From Hetaerina americana (lineage: Eukaryota; Arthropoda; Insecta; Odonata; Calopterygidae), in contig JAKTNV010000023.1 of NCBI GenBank assembly GCA_022747635.1, positions 7,183,348-7,247,347 of the forward strand: a stretch of 64,000 bases of DNA, given 5' to 3'. The notes beneath the pieces were generated by a model. It did not search any database. It was not told the origin of the DNA and saw only the letters and a list, made by a program, of their open reading frames with translations. The translations under genes were made by a program, and so were the position numbers. Positions 31,445-45,134 of the stretch are shown here, in pieces (position 1 is the stretch's first letter; each line of letters starts with the position of its first letter).

Positions 31445-32599
31445 ATTCTTACCTCTAAATGAGCGTTTTTATTCTCTGGTGTGTGCACATATTAGGGAGC
31501 TGACTTGAGGCCCCTCGTGAGGCTTGCTGTTTTTCTTTGTGCTAAAAGCTATGGCCAAAAATTAATGAGGCCTGGAATTGGTATTGTAACTACTTTGTCT
31601 TATCACTGAAGGCCCACCATTACATATTTTTATGATTTCTATGGTACACCTTAAGTTGAAAAAAAGTCCCATGTTTTTTTGCAGTGGATTATGCCTGCTG
31701 TATGGCGTAAAATGTACTCGGGGCAATTTTTAAAATCTACAACGAAAATAGCTGTTTGGCAAACCTTACAGCATAAAAAACTCATGCAACTTGGCAAAAT
31801 GCATTTCATTTATGCAAATGTTTTCATGAATCTTACAGGTGATCTTACCTGCAGAATTTCTACTGAAATTTTAATTGCAGGAGGCGATTGGATAATGCCT
31901 AGCACCCACATTTTTTTTCCAAGTTCTCTTAATCGCAAGGCCAGGATATTTACTAAAATATTAACAATTTGGCAACGTAGAAGAATCACAATTGAGAAGG
32001 TATTGAAATTACTAGCTATTGACATATGTTATACTGGAGACTCAGAGAAGTCATCTTAATGAAACTTTCCAAAAATTCCAAATGTTAGAACAAATATCTG
32101 AAATGCCATCTCTCAAATTAATGGTCCAGTTAGAAGTTTGTATTTCATTTTTGCTTTGTGATGTGTGTTTCTGTTTATCTGTGTAGTGACTGTGAATATA
32201 TTTGCTAGATGTTCTTATCATTCTTTCAAGATGGGTGTTTGAGGAATTATTTTAAATGCAATATTCTTGTCCATATCTAGTGCAGTGGGAAATAAATTTT
32301 GCTTTTAAGAATGGTTAGGAGAGAAAAATAGTGGCTGTCAATACCAAAGGCTAAAAACATACTCTGAAACATGCAATAAGTAAAATTTGCATGAAAGTGA
32401 ATGCTTTCAGGTAGTCTTCAATTGCATGCAAATGGGAAATCTAAATATTTATTGTTGCCAATTATTATTTCATTAATATTTGCCATAATATTCTTGAAGA
32501 ACTGTCAAAAATATTTTGATGATTTTGTGCAAAATTGATTTTAAAGGTTCCAGTCATTACTTGTACAATATTCATTTGATTGTCTTTTCTATGGACTTG
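31445..32599. other. intron sequence, nothing recognised
   Basis: AT-rich. An open stretch at 31679-32059 (+) starts without ATG context, has no motif and is probably chance. Confidence 0.35.
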
Positions 32600-33640
32600 G
32601 GTCATTCAATAGGTCCTTGAGAAAAAGTAGAAAAACGTTATTTTGCTAAGATTTTTTTCAACTCTATCTCCATTTGCTTGATAAACTTTGCTCAGCATTC
32701 CTCCAACTTTTTAATATCTTTGGAAAGTAGGATTTCAGAAGGTTCTCAAAATAGGTATGTGTTGTTGATGACCTCGTTCGACGTGAGTCAGAGCTTTTCT
32801 TCTGCTGAGTCATCTTCTCAAGTGTTGAAATGAAAAAAGTCACTGAGGACCAAATCTGGTGAATATGGTGGATGTTATAACTATTCAAACTTGAATTCCA
32901 TAATATTTTCCATCCAAACTGTGCATGTGTGCATCCATGCATCATCTTGATGGAAGAGAATTTCTTTCTTTGCTACATGAGAAGGTTTGTCTTGATTTCT
33001 TTGCTCAACCGGTGCTGTAGCAGCACACAATGCTCTCCATTTATCATTTGTCCTTTCTGCAAGTAATCGATGAAGGTGATTCCATGTGCACCACAATAAA
33101 CCTTAGCCGTCATCTTGTCAGCCAGTTTCATCATCTTCTCCTTCCTCAGAGCTGAATCGCCTTTAGAAACCGACCGTTTCCACACTATCTTTGTCCCTGG
33201 AGTGTAAGAGTATACCCATGTTTCATCAACAGTTATGTATCAATGCAGAGACTCATGAGAACTGACCACATTATTGCATTTATTCTTACCCATACCCATT
33301 TTGCTGAGGTTTCTTTCACTCCAAAATTTTGTGTATTATTAATAAATTGAAGCCTCTCTACCTTTTGATATTCTTGTGGCCTAAACTATTTCTTGAACTT
33401 AGACCCGTAGATCACGCGAAACCATATTGTGTCTATTGTCAATTGTTTCCGTAGAAGTCCATTCCACCAGATGTCCTGAGCAATGTTCTTCATTTGCAGT
33501 TGTTTGGGTAAATGAGCTTAACCGGCCACGTTTAACCTCATTTACCCAATGGGAAAGAGTCGGGAGCAGATGTGACATCAACTTCATCCTGCTTGGCTCT
33601 TTTGTTCTGTTTTGGTGTTAGGCCTTTTAAATTGAAGTGT
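32600..33640 (-). pseudogene. mariner transposase remnant (YLQKGQ subfamily, copy 2)
   Basis: The minus strand, with frameshifts, gives HWVNEVKRGR (first DNA-binding part, about 33550), VDETWVYSYTPGTK (first catalytic aspartate kept, about 33210), KMMKLADKMTAKVY, FIDYLQKGQMINGE, FHQDDA (second aspartate kept) and SPDLVLSDFF (third aspartate kept, about 32850). All three catalytic aspartates survive although the frame is broken several times. A possible left terminal repeat is GGTCATTCAATAGGTCCTTGA at 32602. It is the same subfamily as 13490-14437. Confidence 0.7.
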
Positions 33641-36600
33641 TTAATCATGGCACAAAACTTATTTTCTTCCATTTATCTAAATTAAGTAAAGTTTGTTGCT
33701 TCAATTGATGATGAAAATCAAAATGAAGCCATGTGATGGGTACAGCTGAAACTTAAACAGCAGTCTAGTGAGAGGTGAATGAGGCTTACTTATAGCAAAC
33801 TTTATCCAATACTATGAGCACAATGTCATAAATTTTCGAAGGTATTCTAAGGACCGGCATATAATTTCTGCTCTTAAGCTCCAATGGGCCAACTGTCGCT
33901 CAGAAAATTACCAGTTCATAGAAATTCTATTGATTAAAACTTTTGTGTTAATATTTCATTTAATAAGATACTGGCTTAATTCATAAATTAGGAATTTGTC
34001 CAGGAAATTTCGAAAGAAAATTTTTCCAAATTATATCTCTAAAGAAAAAAGATTTTAAAACAACTAAAATTGCCATATTTTTAGTAAATTTGTGATATGA
34101 CATAAGATTGTCCATATTTATTAATGTGCCTCATTGAGGTGCTTATTCTTTGCTAATTAGAAAAATAATAAATTATTAGATGTTAATTAGGGACCAGAGC
34201 CAGCAGTCAGGCTAAATAAATATTGTGAGAAACTAGGGTCATTTACTCGCTAAAAATAGTGACTTCCTCATTATTATTACTGACAAATTCAATGCCCAAG
34301 GCTTTACAAAAATATAGTCTGTTGTTATTATGTTAGTAATCGGTCAATGGCAAATTATCTTGGACAGAATCTTTGATGAACTTGAGTAGATAAAGGCTGT
34401 TCATGTACATTATCTGTGCTTATTTCAATGTTATTTGAATTAACATGGTAATGGTATATTGTGGTTAATGTTGACATAGCTATCTATTCTGCATATTGAT
34501 TTTTAGTTATATTCATGTAGTTATTTCTTGCAGGTAATATAGTGGAATCCTGAAAATAAAGTACCTAAATGCATTTCCTTTGTTTAATAGTAGAGTGGAA
34601 TTCAAAAAATCCCTAGGATGAATCAAGGCACCTCTGTAGGAAATGGATCAAATTTATATTATCTTCTAAATTCTTTTTTTTTATGTAATTACAGATCAAT
34701 GGTGAACAGTTAAGATATTGATTGTATCTTAATTTAATAGATTTTTGAGATAAACTATGGCTTATTGTTTTGAGATAGGGTGGTTTTATTATTTATTTCA
34801 ATCATTATATCACGAGTGCTTAATTTCCATCCATTAAAATACAAAATATTTTAATGGCATGATTATACATTCCTTTTTCATCCTCAAAACATACAATTCC
34901 AATTGAACAAAAGTCGTAAACTACAAATTCAAGTTGCAGGTTGAGGAGATGGGTACTCACTTAGAGAAGAAGTGAAATGGGAGGGTATAATGTAAATTTA
35001 ACATGTTTCAGGGATTAATGTCTTTGCAACAGGAATGAATATATCAAGCTGAAGTGGTGCTGCTAAACCTTTCTATGGACCTTTGAATTCCATTACATCC
35101 ATCTTCTTTCTACATTGACGATGGGCTTAATTTGTAGCAGGATGTGGAATACATGTAAATGTAGACATCAGAGTTTTCAATCTTTTAATTTTCTCATACT
35201 CTACCTCTTACTTTACAGTTTTCTGTGTTAGGTATTTGTGGGCACTTATATGCAGGGCCAGCTGAAGGTGGGTTTAAAGAGTACTTGAGACCTAATGCAA
35301 AGTTTTCAGGCACATAATAGTCAAGGATTTTTTCAAAGAACCTTCTATATGTTTTGAATTTTGAAAAAACTGATAAAACCGTTCCACCCTCAGCTGGCAC
35401 CGTGTATATTTTGGTAAATATTGGCTCCCTCATTTTGTGTGCTGCTTCTTGTTCATAACTTTCCTTCTGAATCAATTTATGTTCTATAATAATGGTTCAA
35501 ATTTGAATAAAATAATGATGGGTCCTTTCAGTCTCACAATTAAAGCCTGGTGTACTAACACTCCCTTCCACACCACCAGGTGGTCACCCATTATAAGAAA
35601 AAAATATAAAGGTGCCTGGGCAAGAACTAAACTTTGTCTTTAATAGATAACTATCATCAGGATTCAATTCTTGGCTGAGAAAAAGTGCGATCAGAGCCCA
35701 GCTAAAGGCTTATGGCTACTTACTGTGTATGATGACATGTGAATGGTGGGCAGGGGTTTGAGAAGACGAACTTGGAAATAAAGTATAAAGTACAATGTTT
35801 AATCAAAGTAGATTTGGCAGGAAATGTCAGTAGTTTTGCCTATAAAATTCTCACCCAACCTCCATGCCTCAATTGTATGAAAATATTGAAAATTCACTTT
35901 TCTAGTGGGGTTTTTGTCTAATTCAAGTGAGTCATAAGTTTTCAAAGGGGCCTTAGTGAAATAGTTTTTAATGATTTATTTAGGCACAGCAGAATCCAGG
36001 TATGTAAAGGGGCCTTCACCTAGTCAATTGTGTTTCTGTAATGGTTTCAGGTCATGAAGTCTATTGAAAGTTATTCATAATGGTTTGAAATACCACCTGG
36101 TGTTTAGTGAGTCATGAATAATTTCATCACAACTTTTTAGAAGTTGAAGCAATGGAAGTTTGTTGTCATTATCTTCACACTTCCTACGTGGCAAGATTTA
36201 ATTTTCGTGATTTTTTGCATTTCTAGTGATTTCCTCTGCTAAGATTGAAAAAAATCGATAGCATGATGAAATATCATTTCTAAAGATGGGATGTGAAGCA
36301 GTGGTTGAGCAATTGGCTATTGAAGCTGCAGAGAGTAATCTACTCTCATTGTGCTCAAATCTATGAAAATTTTAGTGATAAATGAGGTGTTCCCAGTCTG
36401 AATTTGAATTTTTGTAATTTAGGTTTTTGAAAGGCATAACTAATGTCACTCCCTTTTGGAAAATAAAATATTTCTGATTTATCCATATTTTATGGAATAT
36501 ACAATGGACTTCATTTCCTAATGCAATATACATCTCTTAAATTACGAAGAGAAGTGATGTTCTCTTGTTTCTTGGAAAGACAGATTAAGTTAGGCTTAAC

Positions 36601-37442
36601 ATTCGCACGATTTGAAATAAAAAAATTATTTAGCAAACACTATTCATCGTCATGATTGCCACTATGTATCAATATTCAAAATCCAAGACAACTAAAGAAG
36701 CAAGTGATGGCTCCATTTGTTTGGCCATGCCCACTGACTCTTGCTGTTTGTTGAATTTCAAGTCTCGTCTTACTTCATTGGCTATTGCATACGTTTTCTC
36801 AGCCACTAAATTGTATCGTGATCATCATATCAATTTAGTTATTTTCTGTCAAGCACGAAATTTTTTTAGGAGGTGAAAGTTATCTTACCCAGATGCCTTG
36901 AATACCGTAGCTATCTCAGTATAATAGCCTCCTAATGAACAATCTCTTTCCATAACAAGAATCAAATGGACCTTGATGGAAGTGTGTCCTTTTCTTCTCT
37001 TAATCATTAGACATGCAATGTTGTTGCTGTGGATTTTGCTTTTAGTGATATCTGTTGTACACATTTTCCCATTGTCTTTGTGTTGTTGTTGAATAAAAAT
37101 TCAGTTAATGTTTAATAAGTGAAGAGCTCAGTCTTGTTGGACTGAATTGTAAACACAGAAGCATAGCCTCTGCTTTATCAAATCTAATTGTGTAAAAATG
37201 CATGATTCTTCTTGCTGAAGTAACTTAGCGAAATAATTGTGTGACATACATTTATGAATGTATTTTTTTATTATTTACAAAATGCCTATCTCAAAAGCAA
37301 TGGCAATAAAGTCAGTGAGCTTCCAAAACTCACTTTTCTCTTACTGCCAATATAAATGTTGAATACAAAATATTAGTCGTTGGTGATGAACCCCAATGTA
37401 TTCATTTGAAAATGGAATATGATGTAACTCTCTTTTAATTAG
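33641..37442. other. intron sequence, nothing recognised
   Basis: About 3.8 kb of AT-rich DNA. A minus-strand open frame at 35194-35475 (93 codons, with SLNPPSAGPAYKCPQIPNTE) has protein-like composition but no known motif or splice context. The rest shows no repeat ends or coding motifs. Confidence 0.4.
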
Positions 37443-37650
37443 AAACCACACGTGAGCCATGAGCATGTAATGCACTTTGAGCAAGGAAAAGATAGTGCCA
37501 TTGCAACCGTTGCATGGATGGTTATCTTTGGTGATGGTCTTCATAATTTCATAGATGGCTTGTCAATTGGAGCAGCTTTTAATGAGAGCATACTGACTGG
37601 TATCAGTATCAGTGTGGCAGTTATGTGTGAAGAATTTCCTCATGAATTAG
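37443..37650 (+). CDS. ZIP transporter, exon with helices 4-5 and metal site
   Basis: A 208-bp exon between TTTTAATTAG and GTGAGT, entering in phase 0 and leaving in phase 1. It encodes the end of the loop, with histidines in [10 protein letters not shown]; helix 4, [20 protein letters not shown], with the HNxxDG metal-binding signature; and helix 5, [11 protein letters not shown] then EEFPHELG. Helices 4 and 5 form the binuclear metal site of ZIPs. Most LIV-1 ZIPs have HExPHE at helix 5; replacement of the first histidine by glutamate (EExPHEL) marks the ZIP8/ZIP14 group, associated with transport of iron, manganese and cadmium as well as zinc. The function here is inferred from that group. 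All expected metal ligands are present. Confidence 0.95.
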
Positions 37651-40607
37651 GTGAGTGTTCTTAATATGTGTTGTGTAATGTATTTAGTAATCTAGAGCAT
37701 TAAATGCTATGGGAATTCATTTAAGTATTTCTTTTGTATATGTATTCATCTGTGCTTGGCATAAACCAACTCACCATGTAAAAATTGCTTCTCTCAAGTA
37801 TTAATTGTTAATGTGTTTTCCTGCTTTAGCCCCTGTCTTTCTGTAATATCATTTTTTGTCCCGCTTCTCATGCAGTAATTATTTCCTAGTGCACGCTATG
37901 CATTATCTCCTAAGATTTATTTTGAGGTGTAATATACCTATATCATACTCGAGGGTGAAATGAAACAATGCAGTCAGTCATCCCAGCAACATTTAGGTAT
38001 CATCTAAGTAATTTCAGTAAGTAGCATGTTTGTCCCTTAGTTCTTTGTTTTGACTCTAACCTCACAGATGGCATGTCTGTTTCCGTAAATTTTCCTGCTT
38101 CACTTTTATGCTGTAGATTGGTATTATTATGAGAGCCTCTTAGATTGTTGGTTCATGCATTGCAGAATTATAGCTAGTCACTTGCAGTTGAACTGAGGGA
38201 AAATGTTTGTTTTAAGGAAAATGTATTGTTTTAAGGAAAGAAATCATTCTTGACTATCCTGTTGTATCACCTTCTTTGGCAATGCAATTCATTTCTAGGT
38301 AATTCAAATTTAATGTAACTTAGAACGTATCACAGTTGTGTGATTAGCTTTTTCATTGGATGTGTTGAAGATGTGTTCACACCAACCTCAGGCAATTCAT
38401 TCAGAGGTGTTAAAATTTGAGAGTAGACAAACTGTTGGAAAATTATTCTTTGTCTCCTAAGTGGATCCTGAATTAAAGAATAGAAGAATCAATTGTCTTA
38501 CTGTTTAAATTTAACATTGTACTGAGAAATCTCCTTCGGAGCACAATGCTTGAACATCAATTTTGATGATTCCAGAAAAATTACACGAGTGTCTGCTTTA
38601 GTATATCTTTATTTTTTTTAGTGGCATCTAGCTCTGTGCAAATTAGTGCAGCTTTTTCTATTGTGCCCAACTCTCAATCCTGAGGAAATTTTGGTTCAAT
38701 AGTCAACCATGCATGTTAGTTATGTTTATGATTTACTGGCTATAAGATTTCAGAATTGTGTTTTTTAGAGAAAATTCATGCATCACCCAAATTTATTATC
38801 TTTATTATTTTGTTGAAGCCACTCTTTAATGTGAATGGTGATCTCTGAAAATTTCAGGATTTTCTTTATATAAACACTGCAGTCACTGCGTTATGCTGAA
38901 AGATTTTGTATGCAATTTGTGTGCAAATTGCATATTGAACTTAATAGAATGATACATATCTTCCTTCTGTTTCACCCCATTTCAGTTCACTTTCATCATA
39001 GATCCTCTCACATTTTCTTTATTCATCTATCTCATACTTGCCCTCTGGGATTAATGATTGTTGGAAGTCTTGGGCTTGGAAATGTGTTAACAAAGACACC
39101 TCATTGGTATTCAGTACGTTAGGAAGTGTGTTTTTCATACCTGTAAAAGCAGTTGTGAATAACCTGAGAAGGGTTGGAGAAAGAAGTGCACGTTTAAGAA
39201 AGGTTATCTAATGGGCAATGTGCAGTCTTTGGTATCAGTGAAACCCATCTGATAGTTATAATTTAGCCTAAAAAATTTTGTGTAAATATATTTAGTGCCT
39301 GATAAATTTTCTGTGATAATAATCTCATAGTATGCTACCGATGAGAAAAATGTTGTGTCATTTGAAGGTACCCCATTCCAATGTTGTCCTCTTGTGATGT
39401 CTTAAGCACAGCAAGGCCTTAGTATTGCTAATTGATTTTTCTTAAAAGAAAGAGGGGCCAGCCTTTGTTGATAGTGTGTGCCTAATCAAATTCTATGAAT
39501 GTTTTGTTTAAAAGTACATCTGCATGGAGATTTTGTTCCAGAATAGATTCTTCAGTAGACTTTTTCCTTAGGGCACCTTAGACATAGCTCTGGTTGGTTA
39601 GGAAACCTCAAAGTAATGTATGGTGGACTGTCTTTAGCATGATTTTTGAGGGACTCAGGATTATGAACATACAAACCAGTAACATGTACAAACCAGATTT
39701 GACCTATGACATGTAATAATAGGTTGGATCGCTCTATTTGAACTGAAATTTTAAAAGGAATCCTTGAGAGTAAATAAGGGCATGCAGTGGGTATTAACCC
39801 TTAAAAAACAAATTAGAATTAGAACAATGCGAAATAGAAGAGGGGAGGGTGGGACAGAAGAAATGGTTAAATAGCAAGACCTCACTTACTTTTCCTGAAA
39901 ACTCATTGGCCGGTTCTCTCCTTCATCACTTTCCTTCCCATGCATTCTGTCACACATAGAATTTTACAAGAGAGTTCTCTTCCTTCAAGTTCAAGCTCTT
40001 GTAAATGTGATTGGATTGATGGGTGTATCGCCAATTCTTCTAAGTCTTTTTCCTTTGTCAATCCTTGTGTTCCTTCATACTACATTTTAACTTCCATAGT
40101 CCAAGTCATGAAAGTTTCCATGGTCTAAATCATGATAATGTGTAACATCGCCATTGATATTACAGAGTAAGCCTTTGAAATTACAATCATCATAGTTCAA
40201 TGGTCTTTACAAAGCCTTTGTGTTCTCCAGTTAACTTATTCAGGGTACTTATTCTGAATTTTCGGCAGTTTTGTGTCAATTTTATTTCTGGTACCGTCAT
40301 TGTTTGTGCGCAAATTTTATAGCGCAAGATGCAAAAAGGATGCTTTTTTGTAATATGGCTATTGAATATAAAGTAAGATCTGTTGAGTGAAGTGAGTCTG
40401 AAAAATTCAGGGCCATATTTTTTGTGCCAATTAGAGCTTTGGATAATTCCATACAATTAATTCTTTCTGTTGAAAATTGAATCATTTCTAACTCTCCAGT
40501 TTTTTAAAAAATAAATGTCAGACTTTAAGCAGAAGCTTATTTCTCTTAATAGAGGAGCCAAGTTTTGAAAATCATTGGTAGGTTTCTGTGTTATTTACTG
40601 ATGTCAT
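37651..40607. other. intron sequence, nothing recognised
   Basis: AT-rich intron DNA with only short open frames. No terminal repeats or motifs were seen. Confidence 0.4.
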
Positions 40608-40897
40608 TGGTGCGGTGGTTAACAACTGGTTTCTCACCCAGAGGGCCCGGGTTCCAAACCTGGAGGCAGCAGATCTTTTTTGCCAGTATCCCGATCCCTA
40701 TTTGACAGGTGCGCCACTTTGAGTGAGTAAGACATCCATCTGATGGGACATTAAACTGCGGACCCCTTGGCACCTTTTATCGAGTGAGGTCTAATGTCAA
40801 GGCTGGGTTACTCACACCCCTTCCTCCATTCCCATTAATCCGTAATGGCACAAATGATCTCAGCTGTCGGTCGCCTCCCCTAAAACTACTGCTACTA
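40608..40897 (+). mobile_element. tRNA-derived SINE, family S, copy 3
   Basis: Same head (TTGGTGCGGTGGTTAACAAC, CTCACCCAGAGG), a decayed B box (GGTTCCAAACC), the body landmarks GATGGGACATTAAACTGCGG and CTGTCGGTCGCCTCCCCTAA, and an ACTACTGCTACT end. It is the most diverged of the four copies; clear target duplications are no longer visible. Confidence 0.85.
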
Positions 40898-42644
40898 TGA
40901 ATGTGGATAATAATTAAGCAAACACCTTGTGGTGCGGGGAATAAAGTATGATATTTGTCTCAAAGCATAACCATTTGCTCAATTTTATCAGAATAACCTG
41001 TCTGTGATACTACGCACATTATTCATTATTATGAGGAGAAGTTCCAAAATTTATACCAAGTGATAGGTCATAACCTACATTATAAAATGTATTCCAATCC
41101 CAATTCTAGCTTGCCGTATGGTCAGACAGAATAGTGCTCTACATGTGGTCACATTTATTTATTATGATATACTGTGTCCATAAAATAGAGGATTTAAAAA
41201 ATGGCTTTAAGTATTTTTCTTCAGAGGGAAAGAAATTATGTGGGAGGCACAACATTGGCGTAGATGCATGACTAGCTTGGTCCATTGAATCGAGTTTAGT
41301 GTATGTTGGAAGAAAACTATTTTACTCATGTGCAGCATATTTCAAATGTTACGGGTATAAATTGAGTTTCTCAACAAGGTGAGATTTTGTGTGTCGGTAT
41401 AGTGTAATATGTGATATTTTTCATTCAGTTTACAATTTTGATTTGAACAAGGCTGGTTCTCCTCACAATCTAAAAATGGTTCGTGTTGCCCGCAGCTAAA
41501 AAACTGAAATATCTAAAAGTCAGGTTTAAATACTTAGTGACAGTTTTCATTGTTTTTAATAGAAATTGTTTTGTTTAACTGCCATTGAAATAGAAAATTT
41601 CTAGACGTGTAATTGAGGTTAAAACTAGTGCTGTTGGAAAATCCAGGTGTAAAGATTTGAAACCCGGGTTTTGCTGAGCCAGTCTTCTTCACCAGGTTTG
41701 GTGACTATCGCTGAAGTTTTGCAATCAAGGAGGGGTGGGGGGACACTGTGGAATGGAGCCATGGATGGGGTGGGTAGAAAAACCTGAGGATCCAGATTTA
41801 GGCAGCATTTGTTGAAACTTGAAGCTAATGTTCTCAAGATTACAGAGCATGCTAGTGATATTTTGTACTTAATTTTCCGTTTCACTATCATCTTGGAACT
41901 TGCCAAGTATCTTGAGGACCAAGATTTTATTTAATGATCCAAATTTTCAATGATGACCTAGACTTCAACAAGTGTTTCTATTGTATAGCTGCCAAATGCT
42001 CAACACTTTTCTTACTTGCCTGTTGCAGGGGCATTTTCCTGTTAAGTTTAATGTTCCTAACTTGAGAATTTTATTCGTATTTTCAGAGTTAGTTTTGAAA
42101 GTTCATTGTGGAGTGTTGAGGCCATTTCTTTGGAATCCTTGGAATTTAACTTCTGTCCAAGCATTAATAAGAGATTGTATGGTGTCAGGCTGGCTTTGAA
42201 TGACCCACAAACTGTTGCAAAGTTTTACATGCGAGTGATTTGTGGCTTGATTTGCTGCTTCAGGCATTAATATGTTGTGAGGCCTGGCTTTTTCTTTTGG
42301 AGCAAGTCATATAAAGCTTTTGCAGTTAATCTGTGCTCTTACTTTTCCATAAACTCTTGTATTTTTACTTGGTTTATGTTCTGTATGTAAATATCATTTC
42401 CTCATGTTGAACACAAGAGCATGAATCTATCTTTGGTCCAAACCTGCATTATGGTCGGTGATGAAATACCTATGAAAAAGCAACACCATAATGAAAATGA
42501 GACAGGAATACTATCATTGTAGACTCTTCCAATATCCTGGTAACCATATGGTATAATGGATACGTTTGAATGTTAAATTAGATTCTTACAGTTATCATTT
42601 ATGCTGATAAGATTTAGAAGAAAAGAAATATTAAATTGCATGCA
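40898..42644. other. intron sequence, nothing recognised
   Basis: AT-rich intron DNA without recognisable elements. A short G-rich spot at 41730-41775 is unexplained. Confidence 0.35.
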
Positions 42645-43611
42645 AGGTCTGTTCCAAAAGTTGTAGGACTGTCGACTGAAACGTAGGATAGTCGATTAAC
42701 AAAACATTTATTGTCAGAATTGATATATTTACTCAAAATTCTTTCAAGTAGCCCCCTTGTGTACCCATACACTGCTGCCAGTGGGTTTCCTACTTCTCGT
42801 ACACCTTCCGGAGGGTGGCACCTGGAATGCTTCTAAGCTCCCTCGTCACAGCCTGTTGTTGCCCGTCACCACGGCCCGCTCCAGCCGAGTCGTGGTGACG
42901 TCCTTTCAGCACAGATTTCAGGCGGGGAAGAGGAAGAAATCTGGTGGGGCAACGTCAGGGCTGTGGGATGGCTGGGGTATGGTCGAGAATCTTTTGGCAG
43001 ATCCGGGTGTGAGTTTCCTTTTATTTGTCCGAGAGCATTCGCAGCACCAACTTCGCACAACTTTCTCATGCCCACATTTTTGATCACAAGTTGATGCACA
43101 TCACTTTTAAGGATACCAAATTCATCAGAAACCATACGAACAAATTAATCCGTGATCCGAGTTCGACAAAGCCTTCACTTTTGCAGGATTTTTGTCATTC
43201 TTTGAGGTCAAGGGGCATCCTGAACGTTTGGCGTCTTCAACATTTTCTCGACCCTGTTGAAGCAACTTGTGCCACTCAAAAACGCCCTCTCTACCCATGG
43301 CATTATCACCATAAGCTGCCTTGAGCAGTCATGAGTCTCTTTCTCGATGTTGGCCAGTTTTATATGAAATTTGATGGCATAGCTATGTTCCAATTACTGG
43401 TTCATGACAAGTGTGGAGTATAAAAAGGTCACATTATGGAGGCTTTGCAAACAAACTATCCACACTCCATAAGAACTGGGAGCCAACTGTCATTGGCCTC
43501 CAGCCTTTCTTGAGACTCATCTCCCTTGAACCCATCGAGAGAAACCGCTGCCCATCTGCCCATCTATCTTTGAAGAAATTAGTCACAGTACTGTTGGGAC
43601 AGGCTTTGTAT
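42645..43611 (-). pseudogene. mariner element remnant with terminal repeats
   Basis: Minus strand: the N-terminal part (about 43320-43205) reads AYGDNAMGREGVFEWHKLLQ, then ENVEDAKRSGCP, the usual first DNA-binding motif. The C-terminal part (about 42940-42740) gives PTRFLPLPRLKSVLKGRHHD and a RSIPGATLRKVYEK block ending in a QQCMGTQGGY motif. The catalytic aspartates are not readable. The ends pair roughly: AAGGTCTGTTCCAAAAGTTG at the left and AAAGCCTGTCCCAACAGTAC read inward from 43613. The C-terminal part is GC-rich compared with its surroundings. Confidence 0.65.
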
Positions 43612-44214
43612 TTTTAGTCTCTTCGTCCGTTTTAATAATTCTCTCTTTCACTTGCCTAATCAACCCAATAAATAAAAAGCAAAATGAGTGTAGTTTTTCC
43701 AAGAAACAATGTTCTATCAGTAGATGTCATGTCATTGTGTAATTGATATTAGTTAAATGTCCTGCAGCATCTGTATAAACTTTTCAGTGCTATAATCAAC
43801 GCTTTGGACTACCAGAATTATATGTAAAGGATATTTTATAACATCAGCTATGTCTCTGACCAACAATGTATGTATTCTGTTGAAGATGTAGTGAGGGAAC
43901 ATCCAGTAGAACAAACCAGTGGTTTAAATAATACCTCATGGTGAGCACAAATTTACTATGTGAGTGAGTACAGTCACATGGTAAATATATAGCTATTTCT
44001 TTCGACATCCAGATGCATGGCACTGAATAAAAAGTCATTTGAGGTGTCCCTGGAGGCTCTACCATATCCCTTATATGTAGTCCCTAAAATGTAAATTACT
44101 TCCCATGATACCTGATGGTGAATTTATTTTGCCGCAGTTGATAGATCCCTATCAGTGACTGGGACTCTCCTGTTGCATTAAGCTTGTTGTCCACTAAACA
44201 CGGGGTAAAAATCA
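43612..44214. other. intron sequence, nothing recognised
   Basis: AT-rich, no recognised features. Confidence 0.35.
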
Positions 44215-45130
44215 GCAGAAGGTTAAAAAGACTCATCATCCACCAACTTAAATGAAAGAAGATTTGAGGTAGTCCATGAACTATCTGTTCTTCAGTGAGG
44301 CAGCTGCAAAGGCAACTGATGAGATAAGGGTGGCTTTTTGTTATGTTAAAACACTATTGAGGAAGCCAGATGGAAATAGCATTGGTTAATAATCGCATAA
44401 CTTAATGGTAGACGCATTTATGAGAATCAGTCCTGGCAACCAGGGGGCTCAGCCTAATTGGCTGTGTTGTGTGTCTATGAGAGGGAGAGAGACAAGACAA
44501 GCTTCTATAGTCACCATCACACAACATCCTTGTGATACAAAGTTGACAGCAACAGCTGTGAAAAATACAGAGGACAGAGCCAGTTGGGACAGGGACTTGG
44601 AATGTTGGGATGGTAGGGCAGAGGAATTAGAAAATATAAAGTGGCAGGGGATAGAGGAAATGTAGCTATTATATGGATATTCTAGGCGAGATGGAAGGAC
44701 AGTGGGGATTACTGGAACTATAATTACATAGAAATATACAGTAGTTGTGAAGAGTCGGCATGGTTTGGCAGTAGTAATGAAAAAAGGCGGGAAGGAAGAG
44801 TAAACAGAACAGGTGAGTGACAGAATATTATTAGTAGAGGTGAAAGCAGAACGAATGCTCTTGATCGTCATTCAGGTCTACATGTCACCAAGAAATCATA
44901 GGGATGAAGAAGCAGGGTTTACGATCAATTGTAGGAAATTGTTGTTGTTCATGAAAGTAAACATGTCGTAGGAATTGAGGAATGGAACATGGCAGCGGGG
45001 AAGGAAGAAATGGGATTAAATTATGGAACTAAGATTTGAGAACAAGAAATGCAAGGAGAAAATAATAGATTTCTGCAGGAGAAATGGTTTAAATATCAAA
45101 AGCACGTGTGGTACACCCTACACTAGATTT
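44215..45130 (+). pseudogene. LINE 5' part, UTR to endonuclease
   Basis: The 44290-44470 stretch is similar to the reverse complement of 47780-47945, including AAAACACTATTGAGGAAG, TCAGTCCTGGCAACCAGGGG (compare TGAGTCCTGGCAACTACGGG on the minus strand) and CTCAGCCTAATTGGCTGTG. Further on (about 44830-44940) the frame resembles an APE-type endonuclease of insect LINEs: VKAERMLLIVIQVYMSP followed by NHRDEEAGF, the motif being QVYMPP-NHxDEE. It is frameshifted, and the reverse transcriptase is missing. Confidence 0.65.
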
Positions 45131-45134
45131 AGGT

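Noticed and set aside
31679..32059. 126-codon open stretch on the + strand
   Set aside because: No ATG context, motif or splice sites that fit the ZIP gene; composition follows the AT-rich background.
35194..35475. 93-codon minus-strand open frame as a nested gene
   Set aside because: Protein-like composition only; no family motif, no acceptor or donor supporting an exon, and no neighbouring coding piece.
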